Assembly (NCBI GenBank): GCA_900541015.1
Contig: UQIB01000001.1
Location: forward strand, 62,001 to 126,000
Length of the DNA: 64,000 nt
Reading direction: 5' to 3'
From: an uncultured Collinsella sp.
GTDB lineage: Bacteria > Actinomycetota > Coriobacteriia > Coriobacteriales > Coriobacteriaceae
A program made the translations under genes and the position numbers. Shown here one piece after another: positions 8,541 to 16,876 of the stretch. The stretch's first letter is position 1. Every line of letters starts with the position of its first letter. The notes under the pieces were generated by a model. The model ran no database searches, was not told where the DNA came from, and saw nothing but the letters and a program-made list of their open reading frames with translations.

Positions 8541-8668
8541 TTGACCATTAAAGGGGTACGAGATACCCACATGGAATTACATAGCTGCCAAAGAGCAGCC
8601 TTTCCTGTGGGTGTCTGGTCCGCTTTAAGCGGTCGGGCATCTATTTTTTTGACTGTGTCAGCAGTCAA
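8541..8668 (+). promoter_or_regulatory. Candidate PyrR-dependent attenuator leader of the pyr operon
   Basis: The leader holds a long stem, GATACCCACA (8562-8571) with TGTGGGTGTC (8606-8615), enclosing a small hairpin GCTG-CCAAAGAG-CAGC. That loop resembles the PyrR-binding loop known from pyr leaders of Gram-positive bacteria (CC-A/G-GAGAG). Downstream is a terminator-like hairpin CCGCTT-T-AAGCGG (8620-8632) followed by seven T (8644-8650), then another 7-bp hairpin before the pyrR ribosome binding site. Family knowledge: uridine-nucleotide-bound PyrR favours termination. I could not resolve the alternative antiterminator pairing by eye. Confidence 0.6.
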
Positions 8669-8689
8669 GACATGTGAGGAAGGAGATCG

Positions 8690-9274
8690 ATGGGCACGAC
8701 TTCCCCCAAGGCGGTCATCATGGACGAGACCGCCGTCAATCGAGCGATGACCCGCATCGCGCACGAGATTCTCGAGCGCAACGAGGGCTGTGAAGACCTC
8801 GCTCTGGTCGGCATCGTCACGCGCGGCGACCTTCTGGCAAAGAAGCTCGCCGAGGAGATCAAGGAGATCGAGGGCGTCGAAGTTCCGCTCGGCAGCCTGG
8901 ACATCAGCTTCTACCGCGATGACTATGCGACCAATTTCGCTCCCGCGATCCACGCCACCAACATTCCCTTTAGCGTCGACGGCAAGCGCGTCGTGCTGGT
9001 GGACGACATCCTGTATACGGGCCGTACCATCCGCGCCGCTCTCGACGCCGTCATGGACCTGGGCCGTCCGAGCCGCATTGAGCTGGCAGTTCTCGTTGAC
9101 CGCGGTCACCGCGAGCTCCCCATCTCGCCGGACTTTGTCGGCAAGAACGTTCCCTCGTCGCATGAGGAGAACGTGCACCTATATATGAAGGAAGTCGACG
9201 GCCACACCGCCGTCGAGATTAACGACGTCGCGCCGGGTTCCCACGTGGGCTCCGCGCCGCTGGGAGGTGAGTAG
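8690..9274 (+). CDS. pyrR: Bifunctional pyr operon regulator / uracil phosphoribosyltransferase PyrR
   Basis: PyrR binds pyr mRNA leaders in response to UMP/UTP and has uracil phosphoribosyltransferase activity. The 194-residue protein has the PRPP loop VVLVDDILYTGRTIRAAL (about 102-119) and the family-typical VDRGHRELPISPDFVGKN. The ATG at 8690 follows AAGGAGATCG. Its last 15 or so residues extend beyond the usual PyrR end. It is first in the pyr operon, directly behind a leader with a PyrR-like binding hairpin, so it probably controls its own operon. Confidence 0.96.
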   Translation: MGTTSPKAVIMDETAVNRAMTRIAHEILERNEGCEDLALVGIVTRGDLLAKKLAEEIKEIEGVEVPLGSLDISFYRDDYATNFAPAIHATNIPFSVDGKRVVLVDDILYTGRTIRAALDAVMDLGRPSRIELAVLVDRGHRELPISPDFVGKNVPSSHEENVHLYMKEVDGHTAVEINDVAPGSHVGSAPLGGE

Positions 9275-9278
9275 TACC

Positions 9279-10223
9279 GTGGCGTTCAACCATAAGCACC
9301 TGATCGACATTACCGAGTACTCCGAAGAGGACATCAAGCTCATCCTCGAGACCGCCAAGGCGTTCTCCGAGGTCAACGAGCGTGCGATCAAGAAGGTCCC
9401 CACGCTCAAGGGCAAGACCATCGTCAACATGTTCAACGAGCCCTCGACGCGCACCCGCAGCTCCTTCGAGCTCGCCGAGAAGCGTCTTTCGGCCGATAGC
9501 CTTAACTTTGGCGGCTCCTCGACCTCCACGGTCAAGGGTGAGAGCCTCGTCGACACCGTCGAGACCCTCAACGCCTACAAGATCGACTGCATCGTCGTGC
9601 GCGATAAGCACGCCGGTGCTCCCTACATCGTCACGCAGAACTCGCCCGCGAGCGTCATCTGCGCCGGTGACGGCAAGCACAACCACCCCACGCAGGCCCT
9701 TCTCGACCTGTACACCATCTGGGAGCATAAGGGTGACTTCCACGGTCTGAAGGTCGCCGTCGTCGGCGATATCTCACACTCCCGTGTCTGCGGCTCGCTG
9801 ATTCCCGCCCTTAAGATCATGGGCTGCGAGACCTACGCCGTCGCCCCCGGCACGCTGCTGCCGCCGGCGCCCGAGGTTCTGGGCTGCGACCACGTGACGA
9901 GCGATCTCGATTCTGTCCTGCCCGAGCTGGACGTTGTCTACATGCTGCGCGTGCAGCAGGAGCGCCTCGAGGGTGCCCCGTTCCCGACCATTCGTGAGTA
10001 CCACAAGCTCTTCGGTCTGACCAAGGACCGCGAGAAGCTCATGAAGCCCGACGCAATCATCTGCCACCCGGGCCCCATCAACCGCGGCGTCGAGTTCGAC
10101 TCCTATATGGCCGACCACCCGCAACGCTCCGTCATCCTGGAGCAGGTCTACGCCGGTATCTGCGTGCGTATGGCTATCCTGTATCTGCTGCTTGGAGGTG
10201 CCGATAATGGCCTTGCTTCTTAA
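9279..10223 (+). CDS. pyrB: Aspartate carbamoyltransferase catalytic subunit
   Basis: PyrB catalyses the committed step of pyrimidine synthesis, joining carbamoyl phosphate and aspartate. The carbamoyl-phosphate motif STRTRSSFE and the HPTQALLDLYT motif are clear; the 314-residue length fits a catalytic chain without PyrI. I placed the start at the GTG at 9279, 8 nt after GGGAGGTGA, 4 nt beyond pyrR; a GTG at 9267 would overlap that ribosome binding site. The end overlaps pyrC by 17 nt, indicating translational coupling. Confidence 0.96.
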   Translation: MAFNHKHLIDITEYSEEDIKLILETAKAFSEVNERAIKKVPTLKGKTIVNMFNEPSTRTRSSFELAEKRLSADSLNFGGSSTSTVKGESLVDTVETLNAYKIDCIVVRDKHAGAPYIVTQNSPASVICAGDGKHNHPTQALLDLYTIWEHKGDFHGLKVAVVGDISHSRVCGSLIPALKIMGCETYAVAPGTLLPPAPEVLGCDHVTSDLDSVLPELDVVYMLRVQQERLEGAPFPTIREYHKLFGLTKDREKLMKPDAIICHPGPINRGVEFDSYMADHPQRSVILEQVYAGICVRMAILYLLLGGADNGLAS

Positions 10224-11496
10224 GAATGCCCACGTCGTCGACCCGTCCGTCGAGCTTGACGGTGTCGTTGACGTCCTGATTGACGGCGACAAGATCGCCG
10301 AGGTCGGCGAGAATCTCGCCGTCGAGGGAGCCGAGGTCCGCGACCTTTCCGGCAAGTACCTCGTCCCCGGCCTGGTGGATATGCACGTTCACCTTCGCGA
10401 GCCCGGCTACGAGGTCAAAGAGGACATCGAGAGCGGTACCCGCGCAGCTGCCAAGGGCGGCTTTACCGGTGTGTGCTCCATGCCCAACACCGATCCCGTC
10501 ACCGATAACGGCACCGTCGTGGAGTTCGTCAAGTCCCGTGCTGCCGAGGTCGGTCACTGCCGCGTCTATCCGTCGGGTGCCATGACCCGCGGTCTTAAGG
10601 GCGAGGCCATGTCCGAGATGGGCGATATGGTCGCCCACGGCGCCGTCGCCTTCACCGACGACGGTCGCGGCGTGCAGGGTGCGGGCATGCTCCGTCGCTG
10701 CATGGACTACGGCAAGATGTTCGGCAAGGTCTTTATGAGCCACTGCCAGGACGAGGATCTGGTCGGCCACGGCCAGATCAACGAGGGCAAGGTCTCGACC
10801 CGTCTGGCTCTCGAGGGTTGGCCGGCTGCCGGCGAGGAGCTCCAGATCGCCCGCGACATCGAGATCGCCAAGCTGACTGGTGCCAAGCTGCACATTCAGC
10901 ACATCTCCACCGCCCATGGCCTGGAGATCGTGCGTGCCGGTAAGGCCGCTGGCGTTCAGGTTACCTGTGAGGCCACCCCGCATCACATGTTCCTGACCGA
11001 GAACGACCTGGACGAGACCTACAACACCTCGCTCAAGGTCAATCCGCCGCTGCGTACCGAGGAGGATGCCGAGGCCATCCGTCAGGGCGTCATCGACGGC
11101 ACCGTCGACGTTATCGTCACCGATCACGCTCCCCACACCCCGTGGGAGAAGGCCCGCGAGTTCGAGCTTGCGCCCTTTGGCATGATCGGTCTCGAGACCT
11201 CGCTGTCGCTCGTGCTCACCGAGCTGGTCAACACGGGCAAGATGAGCATGGGCCGTATGGTCGAGCTCATGGCCATCAAGCCGCGTGAGATCCTGGGCCT
11301 CGACCAGGTTCAGGTCAAGGCGGGCTCCGTTGCCGACCTGACCGTGTTCGACCCCTCTGCCACCTGGACGGTCGGCGAGGACGGTTACGAGTCGCGCGCC
11401 GAGAACTCCGGTTTTGCCGGCCGCACGCTTATCGGTCGTGCCACCGATGTGTTTGTCGGCGGTAAGCAGACGCTCGCCGACGGCTGCATCTGCTAG
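10207..11496 (+). CDS. pyrC: Dihydroorotase
   Basis: This zinc amidohydrolase cyclises carbamoyl aspartate to dihydroorotate. The metal-binding HVH is in DMHVHLREPGYEVKEDI (about 57-73). Further ligands lie in HIQHIST and HCQDED, and the catalytic aspartate in VTDHAPHTPWEK. At 429 residues it is the class I (PyrC/AllB-like) form common in Gram-positives. The ATG at 10207 has GGAGG 8 nt upstream and lies within the end of pyrB. Confidence 0.96.
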   Translation: MALLLKNAHVVDPSVELDGVVDVLIDGDKIAEVGENLAVEGAEVRDLSGKYLVPGLVDMHVHLREPGYEVKEDIESGTRAAAKGGFTGVCSMPNTDPVTDNGTVVEFVKSRAAEVGHCRVYPSGAMTRGLKGEAMSEMGDMVAHGAVAFTDDGRGVQGAGMLRRCMDYGKMFGKVFMSHCQDEDLVGHGQINEGKVSTRLALEGWPAAGEELQIARDIEIAKLTGAKLHIQHISTAHGLEIVRAGKAAGVQVTCEATPHHMFLTENDLDETYNTSLKVNPPLRTEEDAEAIRQGVIDGTVDVIVTDHAPHTPWEKAREFELAPFGMIGLETSLSLVLTELVNTGKMSMGRMVELMAIKPREILGLDQVQVKAGSVADLTVFDPSATWTVGEDGYESRAENSGFAGRTLIGRATDVFVGGKQTLADGCIC

Positions 11497-11516
11497 CATA
11501 GCCTTATCGCTTTTGT

Positions 11517-11541
11517 GCGCGGTGCCCTTGCGGTGCCGCGC
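11517..11541 (+). other. GC-rich hairpin between pyrC and pyrK
   Basis: GCGCGG TG CC pairs with GG TG CCGCGC (two G-U pairs inside), followed by TTTCTG and later TTTT. It is the largest gap within the pyr operon (92 nt) and could be a partial terminator, an mRNA processing hairpin, or the end of a first transcript. Confidence 0.4.
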
Positions 11542-11588
11542 TTTCTGTTCGTTTTGACCATGCAACCGCATGGGGGATTGGAGCGTCT

Positions 11589-12380
11589 ATGCCCACACCT
11601 TCCACTGCACGCATGCACGACTTCGAGGTCGTCTCGAACCAGGAGATCGCCGACGGCATCTTCTCGCTCGTCATCTCGGCCCCCAAGCTTGCAAGTGCGC
11701 TCAAGCCCGGTCAGTTTGTGAACATTGCCGTGCCCGGCGATGCGTCCTCGCTGCTTCGCGTGCCCCTGAGCTTCTATCGCGCCGACGCCCAGGCCGGTAC
11801 CGTCGAGCTGTGGTACGCCGTCGTGGGTGACGACACCCGTCGTCTGTCGCAGATGGCCCCCGGCTCCAAGTCCAACCTGTTGGGCCCTGGCGGCCGCGGC
11901 TGGCTTGTTCCCGAGGGCACCAGGAAGGCCCTGCTCGTCGCCGGTGGCATCGGCGTTCCGCCTGTGCTGTGTCTTGCCGGTATGCTTGCCGAGCAGGGCG
12001 TGGATGTTGACGTGTGCCTGGGCTTTGGCACCGCTTCCAAGGCCGTGGGTGTCGATGAGTTTCGCGCGCTGGGCGCCACGGTCAACGTTTGCACCGACGA
12101 CGGCTCGCTCGGCACGCACGGTTTTTGCACCGATCCTGCCGCCGAGCTGCTCGGCGAGGGCGGCTACGACTACGTCGCCAGCTGCGGCCCCGCTGTCATG
12201 ATGAAGAAAGTCGCCGCCGCTGCCGCCGAGGCCGGTGCGTACTGCGAGGTGTCGCTTGAGCGCATGATGAGCTGTGGCTTTGGCGCCTGCAACACCTGCA
12301 ATGTCGAGACGGTCGACGGTATGAAGGGTGCTTGCATGTGCGGCCCCGTGTTCGATGCTTCCAAGGTGGTGGTCTTCTAG
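11589..12380 (+). CDS. pyrK: Dihydroorotate dehydrogenase electron transfer subunit (PyrK)
   Basis: PyrK carries FAD and a 2Fe-2S cluster and passes electrons from PyrD type 1B to NAD+. The N-terminal ferredoxin-reductase barrel (about 10-105) contains RVPLSFYR for FAD binding, followed by the nucleotide-binding half with VAGGIGVPPVL. The cluster cysteines are in SCGFGACNTC and ACMCGPVF near the C-terminus. Length 263 residues is typical. ATG at 11589 with GGAG about 6 nt upstream. It overlaps the proposed pyrD start by one base, as expected for partner subunits. Confidence 0.95.
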   Translation: MPTPSTARMHDFEVVSNQEIADGIFSLVISAPKLASALKPGQFVNIAVPGDASSLLRVPLSFYRADAQAGTVELWYAVVGDDTRRLSQMAPGSKSNLLGPGGRGWLVPEGTRKALLVAGGIGVPPVLCLAGMLAEQGVDVDVCLGFGTASKAVGVDEFRALGATVNVCTDDGSLGTHGFCTDPAAELLGEGGYDYVASCGPAVMMKKVAAAAAEAGAYCEVSLERMMSCGFGACNTCNVETVDGMKGACMCGPVFDASKVVVF

Positions 12381-13303
12381 TGGGTACCGTGAACATGGCC
12401 GTCGATTTCGGCGGCGTCAAGATGCAGAACCCCATCAACACCGCAGCCGGTACTTTTGGTTACGGTTGGCAGTTCCAGAACTTCTTTGATGTTTCCCAGC
12501 TGGGCGCCATCACCACCAAGGGTTGCGCTGCCGAGCCCTGGCCCGGCAACCCCGCGCCCCGCATGGCCGAGATCCCCGGCGGTATGATCAACTCCGTGGG
12601 CCTTCAGAACCCCGGCGTGGCCGCCTTTGCCCGCGAGTCCGGTCCGTGGCTCGAACAGCTGTCCAAGGACGGCTGCCAGGTCATCTGTCAGGTTGCCGGC
12701 CACTCCGTTGACGAGTTTGTCCGCGCGCTCGAGATGTATGTCGAGCTGTGTCCCTGGGCTGCCGGCTACGAGATCAACGTGAGCTGCCCTAATATCGCCG
12801 CCGGCGGTGCCGCCATGGGCTCTACGCCCGAGGGCGCCTCATCCGTTATGGCTGCCTGCCGCAAGGTGACCGATAAGCCGCTGTTCGTGAAGATGGCGCC
12901 GGTCAACGTCGCCGAGATTGCCAAGGCCCTCGAGGCTGCCGGCGCCGACGGCCTTTCGGTCATCAACTCCATTCAGGGCATGGCCATCGACGTCCATACC
13001 CGCAAGTCCCGCGTGGCCAAGCCCAAGGGCGGCCTTTCGGGCCCGCTGTGCCACCACATCGCCGTGCGCATGGTCTGGGAGGTTGCCCAGGCCGTCGATA
13101 TCCCCATCAACGGCGTCGGCGGTGTCATGACCGGCGAGGATGCGGCCGAGTTTATCCTGGCCGGCGCCACCTGCGTGTCGGTCGGCATGGCCAACTTCGT
13201 CGATCCGTGCGCTTCGCTCAAGATCGCGCACGAGCTCGAGGCCTGGGCTGAGTCCCAAGGCGTGAAGGACATCAACGAACTGGTAGGTGCTTTCGAATGC
13301 TAG
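12380..13303 (+). CDS. pyrD: Dihydroorotate dehydrogenase type 1B catalytic subunit
   Basis: PyrD oxidises dihydroorotate to orotate using FMN and PyrK. The catalytic cysteine of the class 1 enzymes is in EINVSCPN (about 132-139), and the FMN-binding GGVMTGEDAAEFI lies near the end. I used the GTG at 12380 (307 residues), overlapping the pyrK stop by one base with AAGGTGG upstream; a GTG at 12389 and an ATG at 12395 are alternatives, and homologous alignment begins near MAVDFGGVKM. It overlaps pyrF by 7 nt. Confidence 0.93.
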   Translation: MGTVNMAVDFGGVKMQNPINTAAGTFGYGWQFQNFFDVSQLGAITTKGCAAEPWPGNPAPRMAEIPGGMINSVGLQNPGVAAFARESGPWLEQLSKDGCQVICQVAGHSVDEFVRALEMYVELCPWAAGYEINVSCPNIAAGGAAMGSTPEGASSVMAACRKVTDKPLFVKMAPVNVAEIAKALEAAGADGLSVINSIQGMAIDVHTRKSRVAKPKGGLSGPLCHHIAVRMVWEVAQAVDIPINGVGGVMTGEDAAEFILAGATCVSVGMANFVDPCASLKIAHELEAWAESQGVKDINELVGAFEC

Positions 13304-14013
13304 AGACCGATGCCCGCGAGCGCGTAATCGTCGCTCTCGACTGCGACCGCGAGCGTGCGCTCGAGCTCGCCCACGAGCTTTCGGGCCATGCCGCCTGGCT
13401 TAAGGTTGGCATGACGCTCTATTACGCTGAGGGCCCCGAGATCGTCAAGACCTTTAAGGACCTGGGCTTTAAGGTCTTCCTTGACCTTAAGTTCCATGAT
13501 ATTCCGCATCAGGTTCGCGGTGCCGCCCGTTCGGCCTCGCTTGCCGGTGCCGACCTGCTCTCGGTTCACGGCTTGGGTTCGGGCGCCATGCTCGCTGCCT
13601 GCCGCGAGGGTGCCGAGGAGGCGCGCGAGGACCGCGCCAAGCTCGTCGCCATCACCGTGCTCACGAGCATGAATCAGGATGCCTTGAGCGAGATCGGCGT
13701 CGAGTCGCCCGTGGCCGAGGAGGCCGCCCGCCTGGCAAAGCTCGCTCAGGCCAACGGCATCGATGGCATCGTGTGCTCGCCGATGGAGGCTCACGACATG
13801 CGTGAGCTGCTGGGCCCTGATGCCCTGATCGTGACTCCGGGTGTGCGTCCGGTGGGTGCCGCCCTTGGTGACCAGTCCCGCGTGGCGACGCCTTCCCAGG
13901 CTATCGAGCGTGGCGCAAGCCACATTGTGGTGGGCCGTCCCATCACCGGTGCCGACGATCCGGTTGCCGCCTTTGACGCCATTGTCGCCGAGCTGGTCGA
14001 AAACGTCGCGTAA
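13297..14013 (+). CDS. pyrF: Orotidine 5'-phosphate decarboxylase
   Basis: PyrF makes UMP from OMP. The catalytic charged network is in FLDLKFHDIPHQV (about 62-74), and phosphate binding in TPGVRPVG and VVGRPITGADDP. At 238 residues it is the standard bacterial type. The ATG at 13297 overlaps the last codons of pyrD. It closes the pyrRBCKDF operon; carAB and pyrE are not in this window. Confidence 0.96.
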   Translation: MLETDARERVIVALDCDRERALELAHELSGHAAWLKVGMTLYYAEGPEIVKTFKDLGFKVFLDLKFHDIPHQVRGAARSASLAGADLLSVHGLGSGAMLAACREGAEEAREDRAKLVAITVLTSMNQDALSEIGVESPVAEEAARLAKLAQANGIDGIVCSPMEAHDMRELLGPDALIVTPGVRPVGAALGDQSRVATPSQAIERGASHIVVGRPITGADDPVAAFDAIVAELVENVA

Positions 14014-14058
14014 AAGATTCCCCTAAGTCACCACTTTTGGGTTTCATTAGCACAAAAT

Positions 14059-14116
14059 AGCCCCTGTGCCTGCGTAAACTTTCCCATCCTTTGTGTGGAA
14101 TCGCAGGTCAGGGGCT
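14059..14116. other. Imperfect inverted repeat downstream of pyrF
   Basis: AGCCCCT..CCTGCG pairs with CGCAGG..AGGGGCT around a 27-nt loop. No T-run follows, so it is only a possible transcript end for the pyr operon. The rest of the 14014-14252 gap holds the mihF promoter. Confidence 0.35.
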
Positions 14117-14199
14117 TAACTTTGGGCGCAGTATATTGCACTTTTTGCGGGTATCGTCTAACCTATGGAGCCGCGATTGGGCATTTTGTACGTTCTACG

Positions 14200-14208
14200 T
14201 GCTAAAAT
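14200..14208 (+). promoter_or_regulatory. Extended -10 promoter of the mihF operon
   Basis: TGCTAAAAT forms an extended -10 about 44 nt upstream of the mihF ATG; no good -35 is seen at 16-18 nt. Confidence 0.5.
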
Positions 14209-14252
14209 GCCAATTATTGAATCAGATATAACCCAACTATTTGGAGGTACGA

Positions 14253-14561
14253 ATGGCACTCCCTCAGCTTACCGATGAGCAGCGCAAGCAGGCTCTTGAG
14301 AAGGCTGCTGCCGCACGTCACGCCCGCGCTGAGCTTCGCGAGCAGATCAAGAAGGGCGAGAAGTCCCTCGAGTCCGTGCTCAACTCCGATGACCCCATCG
14401 CTTCCCGCATGAAGGTTTCCACCCTCATCGAGTCTCTCCCTGGTTATGGCAAGGCCAAGGCCGCCAAGATCATGGAGGAGCTCGGCATCTCCGCTACCCG
14501 TCGCGTCCAGGGCCTCGGCGTCCGTCAGCGCGAGCAGCTCCTCGAGCAGCTGACCAAATAA
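14253..14561 (+). CDS. mihF: Actinobacterial integration host factor (mIHF)
   Basis: This small basic nucleoid protein bends DNA and is specific to Actinobacteria; it is unrelated to the IhfA/IhfB type. The 102-residue product begins MALPQLTDEQRKQALEKAA and carries the conserved helix-turn-helix region LIESLPGYGKAKAAKIMEE and ATRRVQGLGVRQREQLLE. The start at 14253 has GGAGG 7 nt upstream; an upstream in-frame codon at 14241 would put the ribosome binding site inside the gene. It heads a tight operon with gmk, the usual actinobacterial context, and is a strong taxonomic clue. Confidence 0.95.
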   Translation: MALPQLTDEQRKQALEKAAAARHARAELREQIKKGEKSLESVLNSDDPIASRMKVSTLIESLPGYGKAKAAKIMEELGISATRRVQGLGVRQREQLLEQLTK

Positions 14562-15131
14562 GTGAGCGCTCAGGATTCCAAGCTCTTTGTGATTTCTGGA
14601 CCGTCAGGCGCAGGCAAGGGTACGCTCGTCACTCGTGTGCGCGAGCGCCGCTCGAACCTGGGCCTGACGGTTTCGGCTACCACGCGAGCACCACGAAAAG
14701 GTGAGGTCGACGGCGTCAACTACTTTTTTCTGACGCGCGAGGAGTTCGACCGCCGCGTGGCAAACGGTGAGTTTGTTGAGTGGGCCGAGGTCCACGGTAA
14801 CTGCTACGGCACGTTGGTGAGCGAGGTCACATCCAAGCTCGCCTCGGGCGCGTCTCTGATTTTGGAGATCGATGTCCAGGGCGCCCTGCAGGTGAAGGAA
14901 CGTTTTCCCGAGGCCGTGCTGATCTTTATCAAGCCGCCTTCGCTTGAGGTACTCCGCGAGCGTCTAGTCGGTCGCGGTACCGAGACGCCCGAGACGATTG
15001 AGCTGCGTATGGCAAACGCCGCCGATGAGCTTGCCCTTGCCGACCGCTACGACGACGTCGTGGTTAATGACGATCTCGACCGCGCGACCGATGAGCTCGT
15101 TCGCGTTCTCGATATGCATGAAAGGATCTGA
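14562..15131 (+). CDS. gmk: Guanylate kinase
   Basis: Gmk phosphorylates GMP to GDP. The P-loop SGPSGAGKGT is at about 12-21, the GMP-binding SATTRAPRKGEVDGVNYFF at about 38-56, and the lid region RLVGRGTETPETI follows. Length 189 residues is typical. The GTG start directly follows the mihF stop with no gap, so translation is coupled. rpoZ follows after 5 nt. Confidence 0.96.
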   Translation: MSAQDSKLFVISGPSGAGKGTLVTRVRERRSNLGLTVSATTRAPRKGEVDGVNYFFLTREEFDRRVANGEFVEWAEVHGNCYGTLVSEVTSKLASGASLILEIDVQGALQVKERFPEAVLIFIKPPSLEVLRERLVGRGTETPETIELRMANAADELALADRYDDVVVNDDLDRATDELVRVLDMHERI

Positions 15132-15136
15132 GGTCC

Positions 15137-15418
15137 GTGTCCGTTGTAAAGCCTTGCATTGACGATCTTCTGGAGAAGACCGATCACAACCGCTTCCTGC
15201 TCGCTTCGCTTGCCTCCAAGCGCGCCTGCGATATTAACAGCATGCTGCGTGGCCAGCACAACCGCGTGCTTGCCGTCCAGGATGTCGATGACATCACCAT
15301 CGGGCTTTCCGGTGCCGATACCATTTCGATGGCTATGGACGAGATTGTCGACGGCGACATCTCTTACGACGAGGCCCGTTACGAGAAGGCGCTCGGCCAC
15401 AAGGTTGCTGAAGCCTAA
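15137..15418 (+). CDS. rpoZ: DNA-directed RNA polymerase omega subunit
   Basis: Omega helps assemble and stabilise RNA polymerase. The 93-residue product has the family-typical RFLLASLASKRACDINSM (about 19-36) that clamps the beta-prime subunit, and an acidic C-terminal part. GTG start at 15137; the gmk-rpoZ order is widely conserved. It is followed without gap by thiI. Confidence 0.92.
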   Translation: MSVVKPCIDDLLEKTDHNRFLLASLASKRACDINSMLRGQHNRVLAVQDVDDITIGLSGADTISMAMDEIVDGDISYDEARYEKALGHKVAEA

Positions 15419-16663
15419 ATGGCGGCTCGCGTCTGCCTGGTCCACTATCACGAGGTTGGACTGAAGGGTAAGAACCGCGCACATTTTGAGCATATCCTCA
15501 TGGATAACATCAAGGCGGCCTTGGCCGCCTTTTCCGTGAATGCCGTGTCTCGAATTTCCGGTTATATCCTCGTGACCTTTAACGAGCATCAGGCCGACGA
15601 GGCGGCGCGTGTCATTCGCACCGTTCCCGGCGTTGCTCGTGTGTCTTTGGCGTATCACACCAATCGCGACCCTCAGGAGTACTGCGCCGCCGCCGTGAAG
15701 GCGCTGCGCGAGTTTGGTTCCTTCGATTCGTTTAAGGTGCACGCCAAGCGCTCCAATACCGATTATGAGCTCACCTCGATTGACATCAATCGTCAGGTGG
15801 GCGAGGTGCTGTGCGAGGCCTTCCCCGATAAAAAGGTTCAAATGCACGACCCCGATGCGATGGTGCACGTACTGGTGGTCCAGGGTAGCGTTTATGTGTA
15901 CGCGCGCTCCGAGCGCGGCGTGGGCGGTCTGCCGGTGGGTTCTGCCGGCAAGGTCGTGACGCTGCTGTCGTCGGGTATTGATTCTCCGGTGGCAACCTGG
16001 ATGCTCGCGCGTCGCGGCGCGGTGTGCGTGCCGGTACATTTCTCAGGTCGTCCGCAGACGCCCGACACGAGCGAGTATTTGGTGCAGGACATCATTCGTG
16101 CGCTTGAGCCGGGTGTCCAGATCGGCCGCCTGTACGTGGTGCCGTTTGGCGACTGCCAGCGTGAGATTTCGGTCACCTGTCCCAGCAACCTGCGCGTGAT
16201 CATGTATCGCCGCACCATGTATTCGGTTGCCGAGCGTATCGCGCATATCGAGGGCGCCAAGGCCATCGTGACCGGCGAGTCGCTCGGTCAGGTTGCCTCC
16301 CAGACGCTCGAGAATATCATGGCCGTCAACGAGGCCGTGAAGATTCCCGTGTTCCGTCCGCTCATCGGGTCCGACAAGCAGGAGATCATTGCGCGCGCTC
16401 AGGAGATCGGCACGTTCGATATTTCCACCGAGGCGGCGCCCGACTGCTGCACGCTGTTTATGCCGCGTCGTCCCGAGACGCACGCCAAACTCGATGCCGT
16501 GCACGAGGCCTGGGAGCTGTTCGACCACGAGGAGATGATCGAGCGTCTGCTTAAGCAGACCGAGTACATTGACTTCTCCAGCAACACGTATAAGGCCTCT
16601 AAGACCTTAAAACGCAAACATTCGGAGCTTGCTCCGCGTGAGATTTACCAAGATCACGAGTAA
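15419..16663 (+). CDS. thiI: tRNA 4-thiouridine synthase / thiamine sulfur transferase ThiI
   Basis: ThiI adenylates uridine-8 of tRNA and inserts sulfur; in some bacteria it also serves thiamine synthesis. An N-terminal ferredoxin-like plus THUMP region (about 1-165) precedes the PP-loop ATPase motif LLSSGIDSPVATW (about 182-194). At 414 residues there is no C-terminal rhodanese domain, as in many Gram-positives, so sulfur transfer must rely on a separate desulfurase. A cysteine pair is present in APDCCTLFMP. ATG at 15419 abuts the rpoZ stop. Confidence 0.92.
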   Translation: MAARVCLVHYHEVGLKGKNRAHFEHILMDNIKAALAAFSVNAVSRISGYILVTFNEHQADEAARVIRTVPGVARVSLAYHTNRDPQEYCAAAVKALREFGSFDSFKVHAKRSNTDYELTSIDINRQVGEVLCEAFPDKKVQMHDPDAMVHVLVVQGSVYVYARSERGVGGLPVGSAGKVVTLLSSGIDSPVATWMLARRGAVCVPVHFSGRPQTPDTSEYLVQDIIRALEPGVQIGRLYVVPFGDCQREISVTCPSNLRVIMYRRTMYSVAERIAHIEGAKAIVTGESLGQVASQTLENIMAVNEAVKIPVFRPLIGSDKQEIIARAQEIGTFDISTEAAPDCCTLFMPRRPETHAKLDAVHEAWELFDHEEMIERLLKQTEYIDFSSNTYKASKTLKRKHSELAPREIYQDHE

Positions 16664-16674
16664 ATTTGTGCATA

Positions 16675-16708
16675 GACCGACGATGCGCCTGCATCGTCGG
16701 CCTTTTGC
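16675..16708 (+). terminator. Rho-independent terminator after thiI
   Basis: CCGACGATGC and GCATCGTCGG form a perfect 10-bp stem with a GCCT loop, followed by CCTTTTGC. Confidence 0.9.
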
Positions 16709-16780
16709 TATCTGGGCATTTTGCGGCTAAGTGTTCATTTGCTGACGTGTGCCTGAATAAATGGACAGATTTGTGCAAGG

Positions 16781-16821
16781 TTTTGGTCGGTTTTTGGTTT
16801 GACCGTTAAAACCGGTTTTGG
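16781..16821 (+). promoter_or_regulatory. Candidate operator upstream of comEA: TTTGGTC/TTTGGTT direct repeats and a 12-bp palindrome
   Basis: TTTGGTC (16782-16788) and TTTGGTT (16793-16799) are spaced exactly 11 bp apart. The perfect palindrome AAAACCGGTTTT lies at 16808-16819. The same phased TTTGGTC motif occurs before recA at 45553-45612. A matching -35/-10 pair was not found. Confidence 0.45.
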
Positions 16822-16876
16822 AGCGTGGCTGTTGTGGAGCTCCTTTCCTGACACGATGGTGTTGGGAGGTTTTGCT

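Noticed and set aside
16799..16804. TTGACC as -35 of comEA
   Set aside because: No -10-like hexamer at 16-18 nt downstream (AGCGTG region).
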